A stretch of 64,000 nucleotides of DNA from Hermatobates lingyangjiaoensis (Eukaryota; Arthropoda; Insecta; Hemiptera; Hermatobatidae). Below the pieces are notes generated by a model, which saw only the letters and a list, made by a program, of their open reading frames with translations, had not been told where the DNA came from and made no database searches. Of the stretch, positions 12,179 through 22,162 are shown piece after piece. Position 1 is the first letter of the stretch. Each line of letters opens with the position of its first letter. Location of the stretch: NCBI GenBank assembly GCA_026182355.1, contig JAPFBL010000047.1, positions 1,426,001 to 1,490,000 on the forward strand, read 5' to 3'. The position numbers were made by a program, and so were the translations under genes.

Positions 12179-13468
12179 CAAAGTTGTAATTACAGAAAAT
12201 GTCATTTTAATATGTATTTATATAAAATAAACACTCACATTATGTAATTTTGGTATATTTGGAATATTTGGTTTTTAGATGTTTACAGAAACACCACAAA
12301 ACATTACGTTATTCAAATTTTTATTGTTTTTGGTGGGAAAAATGTATGCATATCTAGTTACTGTAGACATGAAGTGATGAGAAATACATACATTGAAGTG
12401 ACCAAATTCATAAAGGCAAAAGATGATTAACACGTTCTAAGGAACATCCCCAGATAAACAGAAATATGTCCTATATTTAAGACATAGTTTTTCTAGGAAT
12501 CGTATACTTATGTCATTAGATTTACAAATATGTTTTTTTAAATGTATTAAAAAATAAGTTTATTGGAAACGGTTTCCAGTTTATGCTAAACTCATACTTT
12601 CATATTTTTATAAAATATAAAAAAAACATATTTTTTTCTCTCAATGACTGTCATTGTAAGGCTTCTAGTACATTAAAAGCATTTCAAAAGAAATTTGAAT
12701 GTACTGTCAAACAATCATAAATGTTTTTCTTTCAAATGTCAATGTTTACTAACATTTTACTGCAATGGTAAAATTGTATAGTATTTTATTGTATATTTCA
12801 GTAATAATGATGCATTACATAAGTTATTGTAAATAGCTAAAATGCTTGGACTAAAGAGCAAATATCTAGGTAGGAACGTTTCTGATATTTGGAAATGATG
12901 TCGTATAAAGTGTATGCATTGTGGGATATTACTTTGACAGAGGTAAAAGCAGCTAGTATTGAAAACTACGATAACTCCAAAAAGTTTAGACCCTTCTAAG
13001 GCATATGATGCATGAAATTAAAAGCTTACGATAGAAACCTCTATTCATTGGATCGCTGAACTTCTTAAGCTACAGTTTTTAAGAGCAGTAGCTTTGATAG
13101 CTTTTTAAGCGGTACAAAAATGAACATGATTCAAACGTTATATATAAATATATTTTTTTCATAAATTATTAATAAAAAATAAAAGTCATACACTTACTTT
13201 GTCATGTTAATATAATGTTATATTGATTTTGAAAATAGTGTTGAAAATAGTGTTTGAAAATAGTGAAAATAGTCTAATCTTGTGTTAGTAGCCCTTGGGA
13301 TGATGTAACAATAAGTCGAAACAATGAAAATAATAGTATTTCAATTTGAAGACCTAACCCTCAATAAAATATTTACTAAACACTGTGTTAAATCAAGAGG
13401 TCAAGAACATATCGTGAGTATATATATAATTTATATATATATATATATATTATATATAGTATATATAA
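12179..13468. other. AT-rich sequence with a decayed pLTR motif near 13300
   Basis: No coding signal. At 13226-13276 the unit GAAAATAGTG recurs about four times with small insertions. At about 13298-13323 'gatgatg ... gtcgaaacaatg' resembles a decayed pLTR ribozyme-like core. Imperfect TA runs fill 13419-13467. Confidence 0.4.
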
Positions 13469-13604
13469 CCAACTCAGTTGGGTTTTTGACTCTGACGAAG
13501 ACCGCTTGTTACGGTTGAAAAGATCCTAGTCTTGTTTTCCCATTTCTTATTGTGGTTTGATCATTGATTGTTGTTTCATGTGTTTATGTGAAACCTTTTT
13601 ATAG
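13469..13604 (+). mobile_element. PLE pLTR, family A, with hammerhead-like core
   Basis: This is a full-length copy of the family-A terminal sequence, also at 16662, 20500, 23597 and, on the minus strand, elsewhere. The box CTGACGA is at 13492-13498 and GAAA at 13517-13520, with ACCG/CGGT able to form stem II. GACT before the box and AGTC after it can pair as stem I. A one-base insertion (GAAAAG) and a T-to-C change disturb the stem III region compared with the copy at 23597. TA-rich sequence borders both ends. Confidence 0.55.
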
Positions 13605-13633
13605 TATATATAATATATATATAAATATATATT

Positions 13634-13935
13634 GATAAAAGTATCGACAGTGGAATAGAAACAAAACTTAAGTTTATCGGAACTTGGTCAGTTCTTCATG
13701 CTCCAATTAAACTCTCAATTACGAAGTGTTACGTCTTCATTCAAACTAGAAAATTGTTGAAATTCACAGCCTGATTTTTTTTGTAATATAATTTGTAATG
13801 TAATATTTAGTTTCTGTTTCAAAATTTATAATTCTGGCTATAAAGAGGTTTTAATTAAACATTGAAACGTTGGCATTGACAGTTTAATTTGAACCTGAAG
13901 AACTGACCGAGTCCTGATAAGCCTTAGTTTTATAA
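13634..13935 (+). mobile_element. PLE 3'-UTR fragment with an inverted end
   Basis: The 13728-13830 part matches 16368-16470, the 3'-UTR of the PLE copy at 15.2 kb (shared 'gttgaaat.cacag', 'tttgtaatgtaat' and 'tttctgtttcaaaat'). The first 60 bases, on the opposite strand, match the terminal 'gaactgacc.agt.c.gataa' block that ends this fragment at 13898-13930. So the fragment carries its own terminal sequence in inverted orientation at both ends. Confidence 0.5.
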
Positions 13936-13937
13936 TA

Positions 13938-14003
<66 letters not shown>

Positions 14004-14031
14004 TATATATATATATTATATATATATATAA
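13936..14031. repeat. Long (TA)n microsatellite
   Basis: About 95 bp of near-pure TA between two PLE-derived pieces; it can fold into a cruciform. Confidence 0.9.
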
Positions 14032-14034
14032 CAA

Positions 14035-14175
14035 ATTAAATGAAACGATTCCACAAACTAAATAAACCACTTTGACAAAAAAACACACAGAAATGAAACA
14101 GAAACTCACTACTATATTTGGATGGCCTCGTCATGAGGAAAATATAAACGAGACACTACACAGGCAGACAACGAC
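14035..14175 (-). mobile_element. PLE pLTR fragment, minus strand
   Basis: On the minus strand it reads 'cctcatgacgaggccatcc' followed by AAATATAGTAGTGAG, closely matching the plus-strand fragment at 15030-15136 (CTGAAGACGAGGACATCG, then AAATATAGTAGTGAG). The two lie 0.9 kb apart in inverted orientation, like the wider-spaced version of the palindromes further on. Confidence 0.5.
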
Positions 14176-14460
14176 TCGGTCGCCGAACTCGATGTGATTC
14201 TTTTTACGTTTGCCTGGCTTCAACCAAGCTGAGACTACGTATGAACAATCACAGGGCGTCCTTTTGTCAATGCAATGACTTACCCTTAACCATCCATGCC
14301 GATTCCCAAGATCTTCGTTTTAATGATTGCTTCCGGTTACATATCCTTTAACAAATCCCTGATTCTAACTCCTATGTCACACTTACAGCTTCCGAAGGGA
14401 CATTTATGTGTCTCCTGTGGGCTCGTTCTTCTCCTGGTATTAACCTCTACCGTTAGTTAT
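14176..14460. other. GC-richer unrecognised stretch between TA tracts
   Basis: Base composition is closer to balanced than in the surroundings and there is no microsatellite. No open frame or repeat match was recognised. It may be interior sequence of the element whose ends are the flanking pLTR fragments. Confidence 0.3.
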
Positions 14461-14503
14461 ATTATTTTTTAAATATTATATATATATATATATTTTTTGG
14501 TAG

Positions 14504-14544
<41 letters not shown>

Positions 14545-14547
<3 letters not shown>

Positions 14548-14687
14548 TTAAAGTATGCAGCAGCTTCTGCATTGACGACCTTTTTGCTGATGGCCTCGAT
14601 TTTTCTCACTATTATTCGGTGATGCTGAGGCAACTTCCATATATGCTGGGCTGCTTCCAATGCAGAAGCTGCTGCATACTTTAATTC
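14545..14687. repeat. 30-bp perfect inverted repeat with a third direct copy at 14778
   Basis: Arms at 14545-14574 and 14658-14687 are perfect reverse complements (GAATTAAAGTATGCAG at the outer end of the left arm). The left arm and its continuation CGACCTTTTTGCTG recur, diverged, at 14778-14820. A TA tract abuts the left arm. This is a small foldback structure in the PLE nest; its parent element is not recognised. Confidence 0.7.
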
Positions 14688-15029
14688 CATTTGTCTTCAA
14701 GAATATTTGCTGCCCACTTATACTAATATATATATATAAGTGTATATTGGGAGCAGATTCTCTTGTATACATATTTTATTAAAGTAGACGGCAGCTTCCG
14801 CATTCACGACCTTTTTGCTGGTCTTAAGAATATGTATATTTATGAAACAGGCTTTTGTATGTATATGAGAGATTACAGTTATTTTGCTACTTCTTTCTTA
14901 ATCAATTTTTTTTTATTCTTTTCTAATTCTCTTATTAGTATATTAAATTCTGGGAAAATTAGGTGCAATAAATCACCTAATTTTATAACAGTCGTTATAC
15001 TCGTATAACAGTCGTTTATAACAGTCGTT

Positions 15030-15136
15030 ATCAGCCTTTGGAGCGATTCACTTCTTTTCCTGAAGACGAGGACATCGAAATATAGTAGTGAGTTCAGTGG
15101 TTTCCTTTCTATGTGTTCTTTTTTAAATTCTAGTTA
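15030..15136 (+). mobile_element. PLE pLTR fragment with hammerhead-like core (CTGAAGA type)
   Basis: Box CTGAAGA at 15060-15066, short stem, GAAA at 15077-15080, then TATA and GTAGTGAG. TTCACT before the box can pair with AGTGAG after it, giving an outer stem I with an internal loop. It lies about 80 bp upstream of the RT-coding remnant, where a 5' pLTR would be expected, though its family differs from the pLTR at the 3' side. Confidence 0.5.
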
Positions 15137-15216
15137 ATATATATATATATATATATTTATATAACTTGAATTTTCATTATAAATGAAAATGAAGTACATT
15201 TTCATTTAGTAATTCA

Positions 15217-16237
15217 TTGGTTAAGAATTCTTTAAATTTTAATGAGTTTTTAACATTGAATTCACTATTGACTATGGGTTCTCCAATATCAACGGTTCTT
15301 GCTAACATAGTAATGGTTGAATTAATAAAGTATTGTAAAAGTGAGTTAGACTCAATAGTAAAATGTATGAAACTCCATGTCGATGATTTGTTTCTAATTA
15401 TTGAAAAAAGAGAATTGGATAATGTTTTAAATGTATTTAATTCATATCATAATCGACTTAAATTTACATGTGAGATAGACAAAGATGGCATTCTCCCATT
15501 CCTGGATATAAAAGTTATAAGAGGAGAAAATGGTAATATTTTAACCGATTGGCACACGAAACATACCAGTGCTGGATGAATACTGAATTCTTCCCATCCT
15601 ATGAATCAGAAATTAAATTGCGTTAAGAATATGGTGAAAAACGTTGTAAAAGTAAGTTCATCATGCTACGTAAATAAAAATAAGAAAAGGGTAAAAGAGT
15701 TACTACGAAAAATAATTATCCAGGAAATTTGATTGAACGTTTTTTGTCAAAATACTTAAGGCAACAACAAGAGCCAGAAAATGATACATATACTGACTTA
15801 GATGTTTAAGATAAAAAGGTTTTTAAATGTCCATATGTTGAAGGATTGTCGCAGCCAATTATAAAAGTCTTCAAAAGACACTTACCTCAAGTTAATTTAG
15901 CATTTTATAGCAAAAGAAAAGTGAAATCGTTATTTTCACAAATAAAAGAGAAGATTCCAAAGGAATTACAAAGAAATATTATATATGCAATAAAGTGCAA
16001 AGACTGTAACAAAGTTTATTATGAGAAACCAGTCGTTTTTTAAAGGAAATGACTTACCAGAAAATTAATGCCACTGCATTAGCAACACACAGTACTAATA
16101 AAGGCCATAATTCTGATTTTGATGAAACAAAAATAATAGCCAAAGAAATGGATGAACAGAGAAGGAAAACTCTGAAAAAGTTATATATTAGAAAGAACCA
16201 GAATCTGTTAATTATAGAAGTGACATTTCAAATTTAA
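15217..16237 (+). pseudogene. Broken Penelope-like element ORF (reverse transcriptase + GIY-YIG)
   Basis: PLEs encode a reverse transcriptase followed by a GIY-YIG endonuclease. The first segment (15217-15579) shows RT signatures in order: MGSPISTVLANIVM, then the catalytic box as HVDD (normally YVDD), then LPFLDIKV and a terminal TDWHTKHTS. Beyond 15579 the homology continues through at least two frame changes and an in-frame stop. It resumes at 15846-16043 with the linker to the endonuclease (IIYAIKCKDCNKVY). There the conserved YVGQTG block is replaced by YYEKPV and about 20-30 residues are missing. The last part (16049-16237) carries ATALATHSTNKGHN and a C-terminal KKLYIRKNQNL. The N-terminal RT motifs are absent. 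Frameshifts, the HVDD change and the damaged endonuclease make it a dead copy. Confidence 0.85.
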
Positions 16238-16239
16238 AT

Positions 16240-16640
16240 AGTATTTATTCGGGTGTGTTAAGTTAAACATTGTTGATAGATGAAAAATTGTGTTAGTGTC
16301 TTTTTGGTTGTTTGGTGAAATTTGGTAGCTTGCTTGTTTCAGTTTTATTTCAGTTCAGTGTCACGTGTTCATTCAAACTACAGTTGTTGAAATCCACAGG
16401 CTATTTTTCTTTGTAAAATAATTTGTAATGTAATACTTAGTTTTTCTGTTTCAAAATGTATACTTCTGTAAGTTTTTTTACTGACCCATAGTCAACATTT
16501 CTGTTGTAATTTCTTAATTGTAACTAATTGCACTTTTATGTATGTTTGATTTTTAAATTATTGCATTATTTCTTATATTTCCTCTGTTTTTGTAGGCCTA
16601 TGAAAAAAGTTTTAAATAAAGACCAAACTATTTTGAACTG
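16240..16640 (+). mobile_element. 3'-UTR of the PLE copy
   Basis: AT-rich non-coding sequence directly after the endonuclease remnant. Blocks of it recur at 13728-13830 ('tttgtaatgtaat', 'tttctgtttcaaaat') and at 35240-35270 ('gcctatgaaaaaaggttt'), so it belongs to the repeated element and not to unique host DNA. Confidence 0.6.
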
Positions 16641-16661
16641 CGGTTCACAACTATCAAATCC

Positions 16662-16792
16662 AAAAAGTCAGTTGGGTTTTTGGATCTGACGAAGACGGCT
16701 TGTTGTGGTTGAAAGATCTTAGTCTTGTTTTGCCAGTTCATATTGTGGTCTGAGCATTGATTGTTATTACACGTGTTTATGTTAAATCCTGT

Positions 16793-16793
<1 letters not shown>
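16662..16793 (+). mobile_element. 3' pLTR of the PLE copy, family A, with hammerhead-like core
   Basis: Box CTGACGA at 16686-16692, GAAA at 16711-16714, then GATCTTAGTC. The strand before the box has changed from GACT to GGAT, weakening stem I, and stem II carries changes (GACGG/TGGTT). Compared with 13469 it is the same sequence family, so the two may be the outer ends of one element now filled with other insertions. A TA tract (16794-16828) follows. Confidence 0.6.
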
Positions 16794-16828
<35 letters not shown>

Positions 16829-19100
16829 CAAAAACAAGAACACTTTTCAGGATCATTGACCTTGACTAATAACAGATTTGTATATATACCATAGACTTCC
16901 ATTAAATCATTTTCAATATGTTTGCAAATAATAAAACAACAAATGAGAGAAATGTTAATACTTTGAATTTAATTTGGTGTTTGTAGAAATTGGAATGAAA
17001 GAAAAGGCAGTTGCTGTTGAATGTTGAGGGGTTGGAGGCATAGGTGAGTAGATGAAAGTATAGGGGAAATGATTACCAGAGCCAGCCAAGTGGACCAAGG
17101 CAATATTCACTTTTATTGTTTTGTTTATATTTAAGGGCCTTCAAGATGGCCAGTAAATTCGAGTTCTATGGTTTTATTCCGATTGATGGCTTTCCACCAC
17201 AATAAAGTTTCATTTGCCGTCGCCTCCGCCCAGCCAGGCAAAAACCACCCTAATCCGAACTGAAAGACAAACTCTCTTTGACATTACCCTCTGCTTATTT
17301 TATTTGTTCAATCTCCTATATTAAATCCACATCTCCTTTCTTTACAGTTGGACTTCTTTGGCCAATTTATATATAAGTGTTACACACGAAAACAAACAAA
17401 CTAACCATATGCTTGACAATTCAATTGAAACATATGCTATTGTCCCTTATTATTATTATCTCTTTAAGATATATTTTTATAAATATTTATTTATAAAATA
17501 AATCATTTATAAACACAATCATTTTTGTGTTTCTCTTAAACAATCTACCTTATTCAGGAATCTAACTATAACATACTCATTTCAAATAAAAATAAAAACA
17601 GATATCTCTTAACTGTACGAAAATTTTAAAAAGGCTGTAATTATAAATAGAAAAACATAATTTGAATAAATAAATAGAAAACATATGTAATAAATTATAA
17701 ATTTATCACACATTTTATACCAGTACTGGTTGTACCCACTTTACCACTATTAAGATTTCTACCACTCCCTCTAAAAGAAAAAAAAAAACAAAAGTTTCAT
17801 ATTTCAACATCTCCCCATATTATTGTAGCTAATATTTCTAGTATGTATGTAGACAAACACTATTCTTCAAAGAACTATCATAATTTACTTAATATAAGCA
17901 AACTTTCTCATTTAAAAACCCTAGAGTTTTTAATGGTGAACATTTTTCATACCAAAAAACTAAATTATAGTTACGTTTATATAAAAGCGTCAGTTGTAGT
18001 AGTCGTAGCAGAAGTAGTAGGTTCAAAAAGTTGTTAAATGAGCTTATGCATATTAAAATAATATTGAATATTGAATGCTTAAAGTGGATTTGGCAAACAA
18101 GTATTCAAAGTATCTCAAAGATTTATAAGTTTATAAATCTGACAATTTCACCTTTCACTAAAAGACGGTATTGTGGAGCAGATTATTTGACAAGATGCGA
18201 GTTGCTTGTTTCATGAGGAGAAGTTGTGAATAAGCACAATAGCGTGACGGATGCACTTAGATGAATGGGAGATGCCTTGTGTTAGGAGAAGACAAACTTG
18301 GCCAGAGATAAGAGCAGGCAGACAGAGAGGAAGCTCTGAAGGGAGCCAACTACAAGTAACCTAACACACACCTCCATCAACTTCGCACCATACCTTTGTT
18401 ACGTCGAGCTCTAATATAATTGGTCCTCATAACAACGTTTTACAATAGATGGTATCATTCAAACAAATATTACACTAAAGATATAGAGTTATTCAAAATG
18501 ACCATAAAATATAAATATTAAACATACAAAGTAATCAAAACATTCTAGCGTTTAACACAACTGGCTTAATCATATTATTACAGACGTATCTACAAATAAC
18601 ATTCTAAAGAAACCAGAATTAGTTTAAACTTACATTCGATCACTGAATTCAGTCATAGGTTATTATGAATGAGTATGAAGGTTTCACCTTTTATTTTCCT
18701 GGATAACCTAAATAGCTGTACGAGGATAATTGAACATATTTGTTACAAATTCAATATACCACTTATAAAATCAATCAATATGATGTCATAATCATTTGAC
18801 GTCAAAACATTCGAATGGGAATTATGATAAGAATTCAAGGTGAGAAATAATTTAACTTTTGTCTGTATTACGCAATATATAATACAAAATTAGGAAGGAT
18901 GTTTCCAACTTATCTCGTAGATAGATGTGTGTCATTGTGCTCCAATCATCATGACTATGCCAATACGGTTCCATGAAGATCTGTTCCAGATTTAGAACAC
19001 TGGAGCTCCGAAATCGCTAGATGAGTTCGAGGTAAGGAGTTATGACCCTTATATCATCCCCATTCCATTACCCTGAGTGGTTGAAATGGCCGGTTGGAAC
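16829..19100. other. Non-coding stretch with two GC-richer islands
   Basis: The islands are at about 17030-17300 and 18170-18420, in otherwise AT-rich DNA. The first contains CCTCCGCCCAGCC, a GC-box-like run. The second contains AGATAAG (GATA-type), ACAATAG (SOX-like) and a purine-rich run. No coding frame was recognised. They may be regulatory elements or untranslated exon pieces; nothing else was seen here. Confidence 0.3.
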
Positions 19101-19112
19101 TTCCATTCCATG

Positions 19113-19372
19113 TCAGCAGGTGTCTTCAAATTCTTCTATCCGAGTTAAATTCCCCGTTTGTTGCAACTGTCCCATGTGCAGCTTCAACAAGATTGTGAAA
19201 CTTAATATTCCATTATTTATACTGGGCCTCATTTCCAATATACTGAGGGCCTCAATTAATCTGCCATGGTCTCTTTCTTGGTATAATATTTCAGTGTTGT
19301 TGGTAAGCATATCCCTGGTCAGCTTCAATTTGTGTAACATTTCTGTGTGAAATGCCAACCGGCCAGTTTAAA
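19113..19372 (-). pseudogene. PLE GIY-YIG endonuclease C-terminal fragment, minus strand
   Basis: The minus-strand frame gives HTEMLHKLKLTRDML, then a segment ending RLIEALSILEMRPSINN, then FTILLKL before a stop. 'RL.EAL.I...RPSINN' followed by a short hydrophobic tail matches the C-terminal end of PLE GIY-YIG endonucleases. The GIY and YIG motifs and all RT sequence are missing. Short inverted segments containing GGCCGGTTGG flank it (about 19080-19099 and 19353-19372). Confidence 0.6.
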
Positions 19373-19464
19373 TGTTTATATTTGATTTAGTAGTTATGGA
19401 CTTTGAGTTTTATAATTAAGTGTTTTAAACAATGATTAATAGGTTTTTTTAGATATTGTATTAT

Positions 19465-19642
19465 GTTTACCCCCCGAAGATGGTCGAAGACGACCGAAAT
19501 GTTTGAAAAAATATAACCATTGAAAACCAAGCGTATGGTGAGTTAATCTACCTAGTTCCTTGTGAATTTAAAAATCTATTAAGGGCTTTGGAAAAGTTAT
19601 CCAAAAAATTAATCAAAAAAACAATAGGCCGTAAATTCAATT

Positions 19643-19645
<3 letters not shown>
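19465..19645 (+). mobile_element. PLE 5' end: pLTR ribozyme-like core plus possible N-terminal frame
   Basis: At 19475-19504 the order is CCGAAGAT, a perfect GGTC/GACC stem with a six-base loop, GAAA, then TGTTTG. This is the pLTR core pattern. About 60 bases later a plus-strand frame (19554-19645) reads FKNLLRALEKLSKKLIKKT, similar in character to the start of PLE proteins, and runs into the TA tract. The protein part is a tentative call. Confidence 0.4.

Positions 19646-19689
<44 letters not shown>
19645..19689. repeat. (TA)n microsatellite flanking the 116-bp palindrome on the left
   Basis: Pure TA run immediately outside the left palindrome arm. Confidence 0.9.
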
Positions 19690-19693
<4 letters not shown>

Positions 19694-19936
19694 TAAAATG
19701 AGCAGTGACACATAAACAGAAACACAACAAAGACTCACTTTTCAATATTTCGACCGTAATGGCGGTCGTCCTCAGGAGAAGAAGTGAATTGACGGAGGGA
19801 CGACAGTCAACTGTGTTGAATGTCGTCCCTCCGTCAATTCACTTCTTCTCCTGAGGACGACCGCCATTACGGTCGAAATATTGAAAAGTGAGTCTTTGTT
19901 GTGTTTCTGTTTATGTGTCACTGCTCATTTTAATTG
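19690..19936. mobile_element. Perfect 116-bp inverted repeat of a PLE pLTR
   Basis: The left arm (19690-19805) and right arm (19821-19936) are reverse complements at all 116 positions when checked base by base; the spacer is 15 bp. Each arm holds a ribozyme-like core. In the right arm this is CTGAGGA at 19851-19857, a GACCG/CGGTC stem, GAAA at 19875-19878, ATAT and T, then GAAAAGTGAG, which can pair in two blocks with CACTTCTTCTC upstream. One extra C precedes stem II, and it could instead pair with the G of GAAA. TA tracts lie at the left border and about 37 bp beyond the right arm. Confidence 0.8.
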
Positions 19937-19971
19937 TTATTTGTCCTGCCGGACCGTTTTTCGTTTATCAT

Positions 19972-19973
<2 letters not shown>

Positions 19974-20020
<47 letters not shown>
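19974..20020. repeat. (TA)n microsatellite to the right of the 116-bp palindrome
   Basis: Pure TA run following a short unique-looking segment after the right arm. Confidence 0.9.
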
Positions 20021-20022
<2 letters not shown>

Positions 20023-20261
20023 TACTCGTATCTAATGTGTTGAAGCTAATTGCAACTTCTGCATCATCTACTTTCCTGCAGCGGTGTTATAGACTCCACG
20101 GTAGTTGCCAAAGAACGTTGTAAAGTGAAATGAAAATATAAGCGATGAATAAATCACCTGTTGCTTCACCAGTGTTTTAATTACATCAGTAGTTCAGTTT
20201 AGTGCGGCACCTCATCATCTTCATCTTTATGACTGTTCATCAACTTCATTGGTAAATAGCT

Positions 20262-20393
20262 ATGGCTCAGTGTAAACTGCTTAGAAGACTCAGCAGAGTA
20301 GTCAATACAGAAGCTACTTCTATGTTTAAGACTATATGTTTAAGAGAAAATGTGCTGTCATCGTACACTAAAATATACATATATAAGCTATAA
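20262..20393 (+). pseudogene. Possible PLE N-terminal fragment
   Basis: A 43-codon frame from an ATG contains KLLRRLSRVVNTEA and then FKTICLRENVLSSYTKI. Small basic helical segments of this kind (a leucine- and arginine-rich block, then CLRE.LLP.YT) are typical of the start of PLE proteins. It follows about 240 bp of non-repetitive leader after a TA tract and is cut off by the family-A palindrome at 20396. No RT motif follows. It could be chance, since the similarity is judged from general knowledge of the family. Confidence 0.35.
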
Positions 20394-20395
20394 AA

Positions 20396-20590
20396 AGATT
20401 TCACATAAACACGTGAAATAACAGTCAATGATCATACGACAATTAGAAAATGGGAAAACAAGACTAAGATCTTTCAACCGCAACAAGCGATGTCAAAAAC
20501 AGTTGGGTTTTTGGCTCTGACGAAGACCGCTTGTTACGGTTGAAAGATCTTAGTCTTGTTTTCCCATTTTCTTATTGTGGTTTGATCATT
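20396..20590. mobile_element. Family-A pLTR inverted repeat (foldback)
   Basis: The left arm (20396-20490, minus) and right arm (20500-20590, plus) are family-A pLTRs facing each other. The right arm has box CTGACGA at 20517-20523 and GAAA at 20542-20545, followed by GATCT and TAGTC. Stem I is GGCT with AGTC: the change from GACT to GGCT keeps pairing through a G-U pair. The left arm lost part of its core (AAGCGATGTC in place of the longer box region). Confidence 0.65.
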
Positions 20591-21730
20591 TATTATATAT
20601 AAGCTATATATCTATGTTAAATATTAACAATTTTTAGATTTAATTTTAGAAGTAATTTATAATTAAACTTTCAGTTATTACTTATTTGCCTTAGTTCTCT
20701 CACGAAGATATTATTTTCTATTTACTATTCATTAAAATATAATTTGAATAATTTTAGAAATGTTTATTCATTTTAATTCTTAATTCGTGTTTGTTTGTGT
20801 GTGTGTGTGTTTGTGTACTGCCAACAACTCCTTTTTGAAATAAAATGCTATTAAATAGTATTCCCATGTTATGTATTAGAAAAGATTTTTTAACTACGAC
20901 TAAAAATTAATATCTACATGTAATTCATCCCATTAGAAAATACTTAATATTTGACAAACAACCATTTTGTAATACCTATTAACAACAACAGTTTTCCATT
21001 CTTCTTATACATATATCCCAGGATAATAGATGAATTCAAACAAAAAATCTTGAATACTGAATAATGCAATAAAAATGAATAATACTGAATAATACAATTA
21101 AGTTACTTGTAAATAATTATGTATAAAAGAAGTTCTATTCTAATGGGATAAATAATTTTATCATAAAAAAAAATAATGATATAAAAAAAGATATCCGAAC
21201 AAATTGTTTCGGAATTCGGAATATGACCTCTAGGATGATTTGCCGGCTATAATATTGTTCCTGATTTTTTTGTTTGTTCGAGACATCGACTCCTGGCACT
21301 GCGTTCTTCAATGGTTTCGTGACACGCACTGCTATCCAAGAGCATTACAGAAATATATACATATAGCAATTTTATTTGATTCTCAAATCTAATTGTTCAG
21401 AATACAACCTTGTGTTATTTATAGCTAAGTATTAAATTACATTTTTATGTTTTCATAATTATAATGTTACTCAATTATAATAAAAATTAGACTTACCTCA
21501 ACGAGGTCGAAAGCAAATCTGTAACAAAACAATGATAAATTAAAATAAATGTTAATACTCTACAAATTTTATTTATTTTTTTAAGCATTGTTTATATTTG
21601 TAAAATAGTTAATACATAGATAAATACATCTTTATATATATATATACATTGAATGTTTCACTTATCTATTATTTTATTTGTATATATCACTATTATTTTA
21701 TCTATATTTACCACTATTTGTATTTCTTAT
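20591..21730. other. AT-rich non-coding sequence, nothing recognised
   Basis: A (TG)n run lies near 20797-20813. The minus-strand open frame at 21135-21329 has no recognisable feature. No repeat shared elsewhere was seen. Confidence 0.4.
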
Positions 21731-22025
21731 CAAGGTTTAGTCTAGCTTCAATAATACACCACCTTTATACCAATGGTTCGTATATATTTGTAGACATCTT
21801 CAGGGTTACATAATCTTGTCAATAATATCTTGTATTATTATAATATATAATATAATATAATATTATTATATTAATCTTGGATGTACATTAGTAAACTAAT
21901 GTAATATAATTATGTCTCATGTTATTGTAATTAAGATATATATTGATGTAGCCTTGAAGATGTCTACAAGTATAGACTAAACGTCCGCTTAAAGGTGTTG
22001 TATTATTGAAGCTAGACAAACCTGG
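21731..22025. mobile_element. Foldback element, family C (copy 1)
   Basis: Terminal arms at about 21731-21815 and 21945-22025 are inverted copies (shared 'ttcaataatacacc' and its complement). Each carries the CTTGAAGATGTCTAC...TATAGAC or equivalent core, in which GTCTA/TAGAC can form the central stem, followed by AAACGT. The interior is AT-rich. The same layout and length, including the interior block 'gttattgtaattaa', recur at 61641-61911. Confidence 0.65.
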
Positions 22026-22061
22026 AAAAAAAAGAAAAACAGTGATATATATAATTTTTCT

Positions 22062-22140
22062 TCAGTAGCTTCAGCTACTCAAAGGGACTACTTCTGCCCG
22101 ATGACGACGACTGTCGAAAATCGTTGTTGTTTGTGTCAAT
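22062..22140 (+). mobile_element. PLE pLTR fragment, CCGATGA type
   Basis: Nearly the same as the fragment at 12015-12070 over the 'cttcagctactcaaagggac' block and the following core. CCGATGA is at 22098-22104, then the GAC/GTC stem and GAAA. The downstream ATATCGTCG block is altered to ATCGTTG, so stem III is lost. Confidence 0.55.
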
Positions 22141-22162
22141 GTAGTTTATATACATATAAACT

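Noticed and set aside
13441..13467. Frames coding for YIYIYI runs (also at 14470, 19600, 19990, 22950 and 25265)
   Set aside because: They are translations of TA microsatellites and carry no protein evidence.
19881..20123. Two frames sharing the same 19-residue start (19548-19745 minus and 19881-20123 plus)
   Set aside because: They are the same sequence read from both arms of the perfect palindrome, not a gene pair.
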